A DNA stretch of 64,000 bases from Todiramphus chloris collaris (lineage: Eukaryota > Chordata > Aves > Coraciiformes > Alcedinidae): positions 2,549,113 to 2,613,112 of the forward strand of contig JANVCC010000064.1 in NCBI GenBank assembly GCA_025345505.1, given 5' to 3'. The notes beneath the pieces are model-generated. The model saw only the letters and a program-made list of their open reading frames with translations. It made no database searches and was not told the DNA's origin. The position numbers were made by a program, and so were the translations under genes. This document shows positions 49,570-60,970 of this stretch, piece by piece. Each line of letters starts with the position of its first letter. The stretch's first letter is position 1.

Positions 49570-51477
49570 GTTGAAACCAGTCCTTCTATGAAAAGGCAGG
49601 AGCACATGGGGAATAGTCAGTGCCACTGCTGAGGCTGGGCATTAAAAAAGACAAATAGGGGAATTAAAGGATGCTCTGGGGGATGATAACTCCCCACGGC
49701 TTTTCTGGTGTTCTCGGCAGCCAAGAAGAAGGCTCAAGGGCTTTATTTAGGAGAGATGGAAAGCGTAGGAGCAGTCCTAATGGGAAAGGAGAACAGCCCC
49801 CGTGTACTCTGGGCACGCCAACCTCCCTGCCTTGCGGTGGCATCGCTTCTTCCTTTTCCTTCCCTTTTAACTCTGTCAAACGTCGCCTGTTTTGGATGGA
49901 ACTTGGATATGAAATTTGAATTGCCCCCCTGCGTACACGGGTATCCTGCTGTGCTCTCTGCAGCCCGGTGACTGGGTTTTAGCCGCAGCGCTCTGGGCTC
50001 GTGCGGCCAGTCGGCAATACCTGGAAAATCCTGTGAGCTAAACCTTGTGGTGCTAAGACTTCTCTTTTAAGGACATTTTAAAGCATGGGAAGGATGATGT
50101 CCTTCACCACGCCAACTCTGGACTGTTGGCATTTGCTCTCCTGCTTGTTTCCAGCAGGTTTGGCCAAGCCTTGGGTTGGTCCCCTGAGTCTGGGGCAGTT
50201 GGCGTGTTGGGTTGGGGGGGGGGGATGCTGACAAAGCACCTTGGATCAGAAGAACTCCACGGGAGGAGCGAGGATGGATGGGTGGCTCTTGGAACCCGAG
50301 GAGGAGAGCCTGCAAGAGCTGGGCTGCGTAAAGAAAGGTCTAAGGGGAAGGAGGAGAAGACCAGGGCGACGTTGGGAAGGTGGTTCTGCCTCCACCGGAG
50401 CGATGGATGGGTTCACAGGCCTTGTGCGAAGAGATGTGTTCCCATGGGGACAGGAGGAGCAGCAGCATCCGGAGGCAGAAATCACCTCCCCTGCGGTTCA
50501 TTTTGAACTGCTGGGCCTTGCTGACCTCCCTCTTTATAAGCAGCTGAACAAAGGGTCTGGTCATAAGTAGCAGGCTCCAGACCACCTAATCAGAGAATAA
50601 TAGGGCCGTGCTCCCTGCCTGATCCGTTAATTTTTCACTGGAGTCAAAGGCAAACACAGGAGGAATCCCAACCAGCAGTAAAGGCTCTGGCTGGAGCACA
50701 AGGAGGCACCTGCGAGAGTGGGAGCTCGGCGAGGAAAGGGGCTGCCTGGGGACAAGGTGGCATCTGTGATGTCAGAGGCAGTTTGTGACCTGCTGCCTGT
50801 GCCAGTCTGAGCTCTCCTCACACCTTCCTCTTCGCTCCCTGTCACGTCCCTCCTCTAAGCTGGATGCCAGTGTGGTGCCTAAAGGTGGCTGCCAAGCGGT
50901 GGTGGCCGGGAGGGCTGAGGATGGAGCCTACGTTCATCTGCTGCCTCCTTTTTCACGTGCCCATGGGGCAGAGGCTGTATTTTTGTGACATCTTGGTGCA
51001 GCCCCTACCACAGCAGCGGAGTCCGAGGGCATCAAAAGGCTTCAGAAGGGAGGAGGGATGTAAATCTTTAGATAAACAGAGACAAAAAAGGACACGGATA
51101 AACCCAGAAGATCCAAACAGACTTCACTTGCAACTTAATCAAAACTTGGAGCTTTCACTCGGTTCCACGTTAACGCCGCGAATCTCAATGGGTTTTGAAA
51201 AAAAAAAAAAAAAAAATAACCCTACCCCCAAACTTGTTGGTTTTTTTTTTGCCCAGCATCCGTGCGGCTGATCCTCTGCCAGGGCGGGCGAGCCGCTCCT
51301 CGAATTAGATTAGCGTCGGTGTGGAAAGTGTAATCATAAACACTTACTCTGTGCTCGAGTTGGGGGAAGAGGGAGCGCGAGAGCGCGGAGATAAGAACAA
51401 ATATGCAAGAGCATAGTGTGTTTTTAATGGAAGGGAGATTTATTTCTCTCCGTGTCTTTTTAAGCCTCTAGATAGAT

Positions 51478-51480
<3 letters not shown>

Positions 51481-51512
<32 letters not shown>
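51481..51512 (+). repeat. A32 homopolymer
   Basis: A pure run of 32 As is followed by A/C-rich sequence. No retroposed gene or SINE body could be recognised directly upstream, so it is not called a poly(A) tail. Confidence 0.9.
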
Positions 51513-51515
<3 letters not shown>

Positions 51516-51929
51516 ACCACAACCCAAACACAACCTGTCTGCCTGAAATAGCCGAAATGTAATTTAAAGAGCATCATTTTAACTAATACTTCACTTCAGA
51601 GACACCTGCCCTATATTCATTGGAGATGCAGCTGCATTAGAGCATCTGATTTATCTTCGGAAAGGATGTGCGAGCTTCTTTGTTCCTGGCGGGTCCCTTC
51701 TGAGGAGTGAAGCGGTGCAGGGCTGGTTCGGCGTGCTCAGCCCTGCCTGGGATGCCTGCTCCTCATGGGCAGAGAGCTGGGGCTGCGCGGGGATTCACAC
51801 ACACCCCACCACCATTCTCCAGGAGCAGGACCTGTCCTTGCCCTTGACTGGTTTGAGGTAGAGACCTCAGGTTTCCTGCTGAATGTAGCAGGACAAAGTG
51901 TGCTGGTGGGCCAGATGAGTGATATGTAG

Positions 51930-52355
51930 GGATCTAGAGCAAAAGTCTTGTGAGGAGCGGCTGAGGGACCTGTGCTTGTTCAGCCTGGAGCAAAGGAGGC
52001 TGAGGGGAGACCTTCTGACTCTCACCAGCTCCCTGACAGGAGGCTGGAGCCAGGGGGGGTTGGGCTCTGCTCCCGGGGAACAAGTGACAGGACAAGAGGA
52101 ACTGGCCTTAAGTTGCCCTAGGGGAGGTTTAGGTCAATCTGAGGAAGAGCTTCTTCCCTGCAAAGGTTGTCCAGGGCTGTCCCAGGCTGCCCAGGGCAGG
52201 GGTGAAGTCCCTGTGATCCCTGGAGGGGTTTCAAAGCCGTGGAGATGTGGTGCTGAGGGACAGGGCTTAGTGGTGCCCCACCAGTGCTGGTGTAATGGTT
52301 GGACTGGATGATCTGAAAGGTCTCTTCCAACCAAAACAATTCTATGATTCTCTGC
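51930..52355 (+). mobile_element. CR1 LINE, longest and best-preserved 3' fragment
   Basis: This copy starts in the distal coding/3' region ('gaggagcggctgagggacct', 'ttcagcctggagcaaaggag') and continues through 'cccaggctgcccagggcagg' to 'ggttggactggatgatctga', ending with the diagnostic octamer-type tail attctatgattctctg. Of the CR1 copies here it looks least diverged, so it is probably the youngest. It has no intact reverse transcriptase. Confidence 0.93.
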
Positions 52356-55316
52356 TCATGTAAACGTGCTGCTCTTTAGTACAGGAGACTCCAGGTTGGT
52401 GAGGAGGTGCTGCTTGCAGGAACACCTGCTTGGGATGCATGCCCTGAACTAGATCTGTCCACCTTGGCTTACGTGAGCTTAGCTATGGATAGGATGTGGC
52501 CAGTAGCACTGTCCCTGTACAGAAACGTCTGCACCTACAGTTCCCATAACCATAGGTTCTCATATCTTACCGTCTTACATGCCATTGTCTTTTTAATAAG
52601 CCTGCAAGGAAGAGAAATAGTTGTCATTGTGTTGATAAAGAGAGGGAAAACCCAAAGAGACCGAGGGTTTTGCTCAGGACTACTCTGGCACAGCAGGGAG
52701 TGGTGCAGTCATCAAGCCATCCTCCTTCTCTGCAGCTTATTGACCTGCAGCACGGAGGCTTTTCTAACATTTGAGAAAAAAAATACTCCCTGAAGCATGA
52801 TTTTCTCTCAGGGTGTGACCTGGTGGAGGAAAGGATCCAAAGTTGTCCCACATCCCTCAGGAGATGGCAGTGCAGGGGCTGGTCCCAGACAGCCCCGAGG
52901 TCCTGGGTGCCTTGCTCCTGGTGGAGTGCAGCTATGGAGGACGACGGAGTGCGGGGAACAGCAGGAGGAAGAGCGGGGAGAGGAGAGCTGTTGTCAAATC
53001 CCCAGCTCACCCTTTCTGGTCTGAAGTTCACTTGTAATATTTTTCTCAACTCGGGTTGCTAATGCGTTTTGTTCTCCGGAGTGTGCGTGGCCCGACTTCC
53101 CGCGCAGCCTTTAATTAGTTTCTGGATGATGACATCTCCGCTGAGAATAATCTCGTCGTGTCCCTCCGATCTCGAGGGGAGATAAAAGAATCTAATAAAG
53201 ACATTCAGCATTTCTAGGTGATGGGTTTGACAAGCTTTGTATTAACAAGAAGTCATGTTCAAACTTTGTCGGGCACCCTCGACACGCTGCCGCTCATCCC
53301 CACGCAGCACGGGGGGGGATGTCTGACGGAGCCTCCACCAGCACCGGGTGGGATGAGAGGGGCAGAGCTGGGGACCCCGAGCAGGGTGAGATGGAGTCGC
53401 TGTTGGCGTGCTGGTCACCGCGGTGGTGGTTAATAATAACGGTGGGTAAGAATGCTGGGAAGGTGATGCAAGTGCCTTAAGGTTTCGAGATCCTTCAATT
53501 TTCTGCCTTTCCCGAGGTGTTGCTTGACTCGCAGGGGAATCCCTGGTGACTCGAGGTGCAAAAACTGGAAACCAGATCCTTGCTCCGCGCGGCATGTGTG
53601 GAGCTGAAAATGAGCTCTGTCTAGACAGGGAGCTGAAACCTCAGTCTGTCCTCGCTCGTCTGCATTTCTTCTCGGTTAGCAATCCAAAAACTTTGTTCTT
53701 GCATCTTTACAGGGTTCTGTAGGGTTTTGGGTGTTTTTGAAAGACAAGTATGAAGTAGTAGACCAAATGCATCATCCCAGCTCCTTAAGGCAGCGGCAGC
53801 CTGGATGCAGATTGGTCACCTGGACCCACCTGAAAGTCAGGAAAGAGACCTCATGCCAGGGACCTGCCTCTCCTTCCGCACCACATTTATTCCGGCGTAT
53901 CCCTCGACTGCGGTAGGAGCATTGCTGATTTATGCCGTCGTAAGTGGAATCAGATTGGGCTCCCTTTTGGCACTTAGCTATAAAGTTTATCTGCAGAAAC
54001 CCTGCTGCTTACGCGGTGAATTATACCCACGTTCACAAATACTTTACTAATGAATGATTGGAAACGTCTTGTTCCCCCCCCCCTCCTCTGAATTATTAGG
54101 CCGTTGTGCCGTATTACCTGCTGCAGAGGCGGACGTAAAAAAATTTGACGTCCTCCGAGCTCGGGAGAGCTTTGCTGCAACAGGAGCTGTTACCTGCTTG
54201 GGAAATCATTTAGACGCATCTCGGTGCCGTATGACACATCTCATTACGCCCTACTTTAAAACGAGCAATTGTCATTAGTTATTTATTAATTGCTTATTAA
54301 GGTCGTTATGGATGTCCTCTTCGTTTCCAGGCCGCTTTCTTCATGTCTTTGGCTGCCGTCGGGGTTCCTGCAGAGAGGAACTGATGCGGTCACGGGGAAG
54401 GGGGTGACAGCGCAAACCAGAGGTGCAGGATCGGCACCTCTGGTTGCAAGGGGTTTGTATAGAAGCCTACGTGACCAAGCAGGCTCTCCGCTCATGTTTG
54501 CCCTTCCTCGCGCCCCCGTGGGCTTCAGCGCGGCTCCCGATGGAAGGATGAAGCCCTCTCTTCATTATGGCTGCGTTAGAGCGGCACAAACTGATTTCAA
54601 AGCCCGTTATAATGCACCTGTAATTAAAAGCGCAGGTCTCTCAATGTGCTGCTCTTAAAAGAGCAGAAAGGTCTTGAACACAAAAGAGGGAGAAGACACA
54701 ATGGAGGTGCCTGGTACTGTGGAAGCCAAAGCACTGTACCTCCTCCGACCCGGCGGAGAGGAAACTGCTCTGGTTACAACCCGAAGAGGTTGGATGGGGA
54801 GCCAGGTGTTGGGGTCCCCACCTTGTACCGGATCCCGGGTGGTTTTGGACCCCTCCATCGCTGGGCCAGCAGTGAAGGCTCTGTCTGACTTGTAGCATCA
54901 CCACGAACAGGGCTGGGGCACCCGGCTCTCCCCCTCGCTGGGTCCCTGAGGCAGGACCCATGGGAGCAGCGCTCTGTAGAACACGGGAAGTCCGTGGGTG
55001 ACAGCAGTAAGAGGCTGTTATTAAGAGCGGGAGCAGCGGCAGCCTGATGTTCAGGAAGCTGCCAGTGCACATCACAGATCGCCTGCAGAACGCAAGCCTG
55101 AATCTCCCTCTTTTTCTTTCTTCGAGACACTTTTATAGTTGTTCTTTGTTGTTTCCTTTGATCTGGAGCAGATGTTGCTCGTGCTGGAAGATGGAGGTTT
55201 GCATGTTTTATGTGCAGGGGAAGCAAGGAGCTGCCAGGCTTACCGGGAGAGCCCGCCGGCTCGCAGGCTGCTGCCAGGGCAAGCACCTGCTATGCCCGAG
55301 AAAGGATTTGTGGGTC

Positions 55317-55358
55317 TGGAAAGGTCCCACTGGAAAGGTCCCACCGGAAAGGTCCCAC
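55317..55358. repeat. 14-bp tandem triplication
   Basis: Three copies of tggaaaggtcccac lie head to tail with one substitution in the last. It is a short local duplication with no known function. Confidence 0.85.
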
Positions 55359-57159
55359 CTGTGTTTCTGGGCTCCCAAAACTGGGTAGAAAGGAGGTGCT
55401 TAAGACCAAAAAAAAAAAGCAATTACTCCTCAAAGGCACCCACCTTGGGGAGGCTCATCGGAGGTCTCCTTCCCCACGTCTGGTGGAGAGGTTACTCCAT
55501 GTTCACGCTCCCCTAATACTCAGGGGCCTCTTGCTGGATTTGGGGTGCCGGGGGACCCCATCTGCACCGAGGGCTGGGACACAGCGTCGGGGAGAGGGAA
55601 GCAGAGGCGAGCGGCACGGTCCTTGCACGCGGGGAAGGTGGATGGGGAAGTTGCGAGGGTAGGAGATGGCAGGGCCAAGGGGTACGTGCGTGGGGGGCGT
55701 GAGCTTCTGCATCTGGGCTGGCTCTGGGACGGCTGTTTGGAGGTGAAAGCACAGCAGGGCTACGGTCTGTGCCAGCGGCAGGAGGGTGTCTGTGCGCCAG
55801 GGAATATATCTGTGTAGGCAAGCGCATATGCTCGGATCCGTAAAGACATATATCACCTGACTGAACACCCTCGAACCTGTAACGTGCCATATGGTTTGGT
55901 TAAATATTTAAGCAAGCTGCTTTCTGTCCCAGGGACTACACGTGTGAGAGCGGGTGCCAAGCCTGGGCAAACCGGGGGGCACGGCCCCGGTACCTGCGGA
56001 GGGGTGTGGAGGTGGAGAGCAACCCCAGAGACCTTCCCCGTCATTGTGGTGAGGAGAAAGGAGGGGGCCGGTGGTGAAAAAGAAATCAGATCAATAAACC
56101 ACCAGCCTGCCTCTGGGGAAATCTGCGCTGTGTCACTGGAGCAGCTTGGCCAACACTGCCATGTTTAATCACTTCTGAGCAAGAGAGATGCCGAACACAA
56201 AAGGACTGCCCGCAAGGAGAGGGTTCCCGCCTGGGAAGCTTGCATTTATTTAGCTTTATTTATTTATTCATTCCCATAGGGGCACAGCTCCATCTGCGTC
56301 CCGCGTTCAGCAGGAGAAATTTCTCCTCTGCCCCGTTGCCGCAGCAATGGCAGCTGACGGCGAAGGTGTTTTAATGCGGAGGGAGCCGGAGCGCCGGTGG
56401 CCGTTAAGTAATATTAAATGTATACCTGCAATCACTGATTTTTTTAAGGTCTCCCTCTCTAGTGTGGTACAAGCCTTACAATGTATCTGCTCAGTCTCTG
56501 GAAAGGCATCTTATATAGTTCGTGTGGTTAATTATTCAAACGCTTAATTAGCATACAGTAAGTGTCGTGTTAAATCCTACCACCCCACGTTTAAATGAAG
56601 GGTTAGCTAACAACTTCACTGACACAGCTCTGCTTTACTTCCCAGCCACCTCATCTCATCCCAAGCAGGCCGTGGGAAATTGCCTCTCCCCGAGCGTGTC
56701 CCGAGCTCGCCGGGGCACGGGGGGGATTTTCCCTCGAGAGACTCGGAGAGAGCTGCGAAGTCTCCCCTCGCCCGGCCGAATGGCAGCGCCGTCGTCTCTT
56801 CTCTGCCTGGTCTGAGGAAAATCGAATTCTCCTGCTGTATTGCTAAGGGGGAGGATAGAACACTCCCTTCGTTGGGATATCCAAGTTTAATTTGGTTTAA
56901 TTACGTTTTAGGATCCGGTCGGTCGAGGTGATTACAGATTTTTGCCTGGGCGGGTGCAAATCCTTGTGTGTGGTACCGGAGCCGCGCTGCAAAGTCTGAC
57001 TTGATTTTAATTTTTTAAGCAAAACAAGCTGAATTGGGTCGATGTGGATTCAGTAATTAAAAACATTGGAGAGGCCCCTCTGTGGTTTAGCGAGTGTCAC
57101 GTCGAAGGTGAGAGATGTTGCTCTGGGTTTGTCGGGACTTGGAGCTGGAAGCTCTCGCT

Positions 57160-57238
57160 GCTTCCCAGGTGATGGACTTATCGGTTGGACCCGACGATCT
57201 GAAAGGTCTTTGCCAACCAGAACAAATCTACGATGGTG
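57160..57238 (+). mobile_element. CR1 LINE, short 3' end
   Basis: Only the last 80 bp or so are recognisable: 'gatggacttatcggttggac', 'gatctgaaaggtctttgcca' and a diverged final 'aatctacgatgg'. CpG-type changes in the tail point to an old insertion. The 5' limit is uncertain. Confidence 0.75.
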
Positions 57239-57795
57239 GGCAATTCGCCGCACCTCCGCTTGCCTCTTTCCACCTCTCCATTGGCAGCGGTGATCCCTCC
57301 TTGGCCTATTTTTGTCGTCTGGACTCTAAGGTGGGTCTTAAAGCGCTCGTGCATTTCCTGATCCCGGCCTTGCCGTGACGATTACCGTGCTTGTGTCATT
57401 AATTGCATCGCATCTCCTCGCTGGACAACACGGTTCCTGGCAGAGCATCTCCCAGCTCCAGCTGGGCAGGCGGTCCCGGGAGGCCTGTGCCGTCCCCTTA
57501 CGCTGGGCTTAATGACACTGATGCATATTAATATTTCTCTCGGCAGCGTCTTCGTGCCCTCCACTGTCCTGCCCCGGAGTCCCCGCTGTTCTGGTGGTGT
57601 CTGATCCATAGTTGTCCTCTGGTGCATGATTAGCAGATTAGCCGTTGTGCCCAGAGCAGCAAAAAAATGAACTCCCAGAAGCCCTTCAAAACAGAGAATA
57701 ATTCATTACCCACCTTGATTTCCACTTAAAATGTACTTTAACTACACTTCCAACTACAAACCCTAAATCACCCTCATGTTCACAAAAAATCCATC

Positions 57796-57890
57796 ATTTT
57801 TTATTTTATTGCACGGCACTGGCATGACATAATCCCTTCCAGAGCGTCTTGGAGTGCTTTACGGATCAATAAATTACTTACCTGCACAGC
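57796..57890 (-). mobile_element. Possible ancient SINE/L2-like tail, antisense
   Basis: 'ttttattttattgcacgg' followed by 'cttccagagcgtcttggagt' and 'gctttacggatcaataaatt' is reminiscent of the reverse complement of the same tail (tttatatagc..., ...gcactttacaaatcaata). The assignment is tentative. Confidence 0.35.
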
Positions 57891-57899
57891 AGAGGCAAC

Positions 57900-58160
57900 G
57901 CGTGCAAGGCCATTGCAGTCATTGCGGCTCGGCGCGGACCCGGGAAGGCGCCGGGAAGGGGGGGGAGAGGAAAGGAAGGAGGCTCCGAAGTCGGGAATAG
58001 GGTGTTGTGATGCTCAGGGGGGGTACAGCTTCGAGCGGGTGGATGAACGGGGCTCGCCCGGGGAGGGCGGGAGGAGCGGAGGATGCTCTGCGAGTGATTT
58101 GCAGCTCTCCTGCAAAGCGCCGCGGTGGGCGCCAATCCGCTGCTCGGCTCTGGAGAATGG
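57900..58160. promoter_or_regulatory. CpG-dense stretch, possible second intronic CpG island
   Basis: Nearly 30 CpGs occur in 260 bp, including 'ggctcggcgcggacccggga' and 'aaagcgccgcggtgggcgcc'. It lies between CR1 fragments and upstream of the endogenous retrovirus. No gene start was recognised. Confidence 0.4.
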
Positions 58161-58627
58161 CCTGGAAAAAAAAAATCAACCGAGGAAGGTGATGGTCTTT
58201 ATTATGTTGTGCAGGTGCAGGCTGATAACAGCAGCCGATCGTTTTTCTCGCAGAGCTCGTAGAAACCTCAGCCCTCCCTGGCAGCTGCCTCACGTCCTCC
58301 GCTCACGCGGCAGCCGCTCGCTTCTCACCTCTTCCCCACTCCTCACCCCTTCCCCGCTCCTCTTCCTCGCTCCTCAGCCCCCTTCTCACCACCCCCCTCC
58401 TGTATCCGTGTCCTCTCTTGGGCCCCTTGTCCCTGACTTGCTCCTGCGTGTTCATGCTGGCAGTGCCAGTGCAGCGGGATGGGTTTCATCCTGACTGAAG
58501 TACACAGTGATAGACCTCAGAAGCTCCATGGTAGGCTCGTTACCTTCATGCCCAGCTTCTCTCAATGCTTTCCAGGTTGAAAGGCCTGACAGAGCCTTGC
58601 AGAGAGAGCTGCAAGCCACAGACAGGC

Positions 58628-58724
58628 CGCTGGGCCATCTTATCTAGACCGAGCTCTTGCCAAGAAAGGTTGGACCAGGTGATCCTGGAGGTCCCTTCCA
58701 GCCTGGTGTTCTCTGATTCTGTGA
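58628..58724 (+). mobile_element. CR1 LINE, short 3' end
   Basis: The fragment has 'gggccatcttatctagaccg', 'ttgccaagaaaggttggacc' and the end 'ggtgttctctgattctgtga', matching the same part of the copy at 22670-22976. It lies about 120 bp upstream of the 5' LTR of the endogenous retrovirus. Confidence 0.85.
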
Positions 58725-58846
58725 TACGTGCGCTTCGGGTACTCTTGTAACGGTGTATTTTTGGTAGGATGTAGCTCTGCTGGAAAGGGGTTATTGTAGA
58801 TGACAGGGCAGGATGAAACCTGGAAGCAGGGTGGGGAAAAAGTACC

Positions 58847-59272
58847 TGCCCTGGGTTGGGGTTAATTATCACCAGCAGCTGCTGGTCCAATCAACTGGGA
58901 GGGGACACAGGCAGGATAAACAACCAAGCCAGCCAATGGGAGAGGTGGTACCACACTGAGTCCTGCCCCTATATAAGGGGAGGGCTGGCCCCAACCTGAG
59001 CTTGTTTCCATTGTCTGCAGCATGCGACTTCAGCTCCTGTAGGGGAAACAGGGAAAGTGGCGTCTTGAGCACAGGTAGAGCCTCTCCCTGGCTTTGTTTA
59101 TTGTTTCATTTGCACTGATGTTTTCTTTTCTGCTTGTGTTGTATTACTACCCTGTCCTTCTCTCAACCCCCAGGGTCACATCTCTTTGCTTCCTCCCAGT
59201 TTTCCTTCCCATCCCAGAGCAGGGGAGGGGTTGAGCGAGCGGCTGCGGGTGTTTTGCTGAAGTTTAACTGCA
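58847..59272 (+). repeat. 5' LTR of the endogenous retrovirus
   Basis: The LTR begins TGCCCTGGGTTGGGG and ends near TTTAACTGCA, giving the expected TG..CA ends. It holds a CCAAT box at 58933-58937 and a TATA box TATATAAG at 58970-58977, placing the U3/R boundary roughly 25-30 bp further on. The U3 part is nearly identical to that of the downstream LTR, while the R/U5 part is more diverged. Confidence 0.88.
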
Positions 59273-59286
59273 ACTGTCCTTTTTTT

Positions 59287-59304
59287 TGGTGCCCAACTTG
59301 GGGC
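59287..59304 (+). other. Retroviral primer binding site, Lys-tRNA type
   Basis: The 18-mer TGGTGCCCAACTTGGGGC lies about 15 bp after the 5' LTR. It differs at two positions from TGGCGCCCAACGTGGGGC, the site used by retroviruses primed with tRNA-Lys(1,2). It fixes the element's orientation and LTR boundary. Confidence 0.8.
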
Positions 59305-60139
59305 ACCAAGGCTTGAGATCAAGACAAATCTGATCAGACTGTGTTAAAATAATGGTTTCATATGCACTTGATATTGGTTAAATAGTGTAAGGTCACAGCA
59401 CTAGTCCGTTCGTGTGGTGGTGGTACGTGAACCGTTGTACGTACGATGCGTTCTCTGCGGTAGTTTTTATCATCTCAGGGGACTGGGTTAGGACTGTCAC
59501 GTTGCTATACTGGATTTTGTCAGCCTATAATGTGATTATACTCCTGATCATGAGGTTAAACTGTGCTGTGAGCGTAGCCTTGTCCTTTATTAGTGATCTA
59601 TAGGCAAGACAGGAGAGGAAGCTCTCAGCTTTTGAGAACATTGAGTATTCCTGCCCTGTCGGAACCAGCCTGCTCTTGTTACTGTGTCTCCTGAATGTGT
59701 CCCAGGTCTTATACAGGGTCAAACAAATTGAATTCAGGAATAACTCTGAGGCTGGATGGTTACGAGTGGCAGGGTGTGTGGGAGAGTATGGGCAAGTGCC
59801 TAGGGCAGTGGTCACTTCTAATGTTTTGGGTTTTCATCCATGAACAGCTGCAGAACCCTGAGAAACTAGTTATGAATTTGGAAAAAAATATGTTACTAGC
59901 CTAGGAATTCCAGAGACACAAATTACTGTGATGTCCTGGGGCCTGGGTCATGCCTGCAGAGCTTTCTTCAAAACTATTCAGTGTCCTCAAGGGGATGAGA
60001 AGGTCTCTGGACCCAAAAACAAACCAGCAAACACTGCAGCTATTGCACCCCTTGTGACAAAAACTGTGACCGCTCAAACCTGAGTGACTGCAGATGAAGC
60101 AGAAAACCAACCCCTGATGGTATCGGGTGCCTCCAGGAA

Positions 60140-60566
60140 TGTCCTGGGCTGGGGTTAATTATCACCAGCAGCTGCTGGTCCAATCAACTGGGAGGGGTCA
60201 CAGGCAGGATAAACAACCCAGCCAGCCAATGGGAGAGGTGGTACCACACTGAGTCCTGCCCCTATATAAGGGGAGGGCTGAGCTGGGCTTGGTTTCAGAC
60301 TGCTTCAGTGTGGCCCGAGCAGGGAAAAGGGCCTCTCAGGCACAGGTAGAGACTTCCTGCTTTCCTTCACTGGCTTTGCCTAGCGTTTCATTGGCACAGT
60401 TGTTTTCTTCTCTTTGTGTTTTATTAACCTCTCCTTACTTCAGCCCCTGGGGTCTCATTTTTTTTTTTTATACTCCTGATCCTCCTTCCCATCCCACAGC
60501 AGAGGATGGGGGAAGTGGGGGGGAAGTGGTTGCGGGTGTTTAGCTGCCAGCAGAGGTTAAACCACG
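60140..60566 (+). repeat. 3' LTR of the endogenous retrovirus
   Basis: It starts TGTCCTGGGCTGGGG and ends near 'aggttaaaccacga'. The CCAAT box is at 60226-60230 and TATATAAG at 60263-60270, at the same spacing as in the 5' LTR. It ends about 280 bp before the NTM exon acceptor at 60844. Its promoter points in the gene's direction, so a transcript starting here would read straight into the exon; no evidence of use is visible in sequence alone. Confidence 0.88.
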
Positions 60567-60844
60567 ACGTGCTGGCTCGCACACCGTGGAAGTGTTGAGG
60601 AGCTGTCTCCAGCCTCCCTAGAATGACTGAATTCCCTGGGGCTACAAGTTCTTCTCACCTCAACCCTGTCTTCTCTGCCCTCCCTTTCCCCTGTGTGTTC
60701 CCGTCAAGTCAGATGAGACTGACGGGCTACTGCAGAGCTTGTTGAGGTGGAAGGAGTAAATCCAGCCTCCTTCACCCATGTTTTTGAGACTTGAGTTGGA
60801 GCAGAACCGGCTGTATTTTCATTTCTTCCTTTGTGTCACTGCAG

Positions 60845-60970
60845 TGTCTCCGAAAATCACCGAGATCTCTTCCGACATCTCCATCAATGAGGGCGGCAAC
60901 GTCAGCCTCACCTGCATAGCCACGGGCAGGCCAGACCCAACAATCACCTGGAGACACATCTCGCCCAAAG
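60845..60970 (+). CDS. NTM: Neurotrimin (IgLON) internal exon, first part of Ig domain 2
   Basis: The exon is 126 nt: two bases completing a Val codon with the preceding exon, 41 full codons, and one base passed on. The translation begins [17 protein letters not shown] and ends ITWRHISPK. It carries the B-strand Cys of Ig2 (codon 23, in LTCIATGRP), the C-strand Trp (codon 35) and an N-glycosylation sequon NVS at 18-20. The [10 protein letters not shown] and WRHISPK wording is closer to NTM than to OPCML, which has ISSDITVNEG and WRHLSVK. The acceptor follows a long pyrimidine stretch ending cactgcag at 60844, and the donor is aaag|gtaggg at 60971. Joining to the exon at 37251 restores a continuous frame without a stop. 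The rest of Ig2 with its second Cys must lie in a later exon, beyond the window. Confidence 0.95.

Larger units (their letters stand above)
58847..60566 (+). mobile_element. Endogenous retrovirus, internally deleted, two LTRs
   Basis: Two direct repeats of about 425 bp (58847-59272 and 60140-60566) flank only about 870 bp of internal sequence, so most of gag, pol and env is missing. A Lys-type primer binding site follows the first repeat, which fixes the sense (+) orientation. The internal part has scattered stops, and its longest frame is about 70 codons (59695-59904). No polypurine tract is visible just before the second LTR, so the deletion probably includes the 3' internal end. I found no clean target-site duplication. 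The two LTRs differ at many positions and by indels, suggesting an old insertion. The LTR ending 'aggttaaaccacga' matches a common avian ERV LTR type; the exact family is not assigned. Confidence 0.9.
37484..60844 (+). other. NTM: NTM intron 2 (complete, 23,361 bp)
   Basis: This intron is bounded by consensus gtaagag and cactgcag sites and interrupts one codon after its first base. It holds CpG islands near 41.7-42.0 kb and 57.9-58.2 kb, the palindrome array at 44.25-44.54 kb, ancient SINE-tail relics, four CR1 fragments, a purine pentanucleotide array and a degenerate endogenous retrovirus near its 3' end. No internal coding exon with IgLON or other recognisable protein similarity was found. 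The remaining stretches show nothing I can name. Confidence 0.9.

Noticed and set aside
59695..59904. 70-codon frame inside the endogenous retrovirus
   Set aside because: Possible gag remnant, but too short and without a recognisable motif; kept only as part of the element's description.
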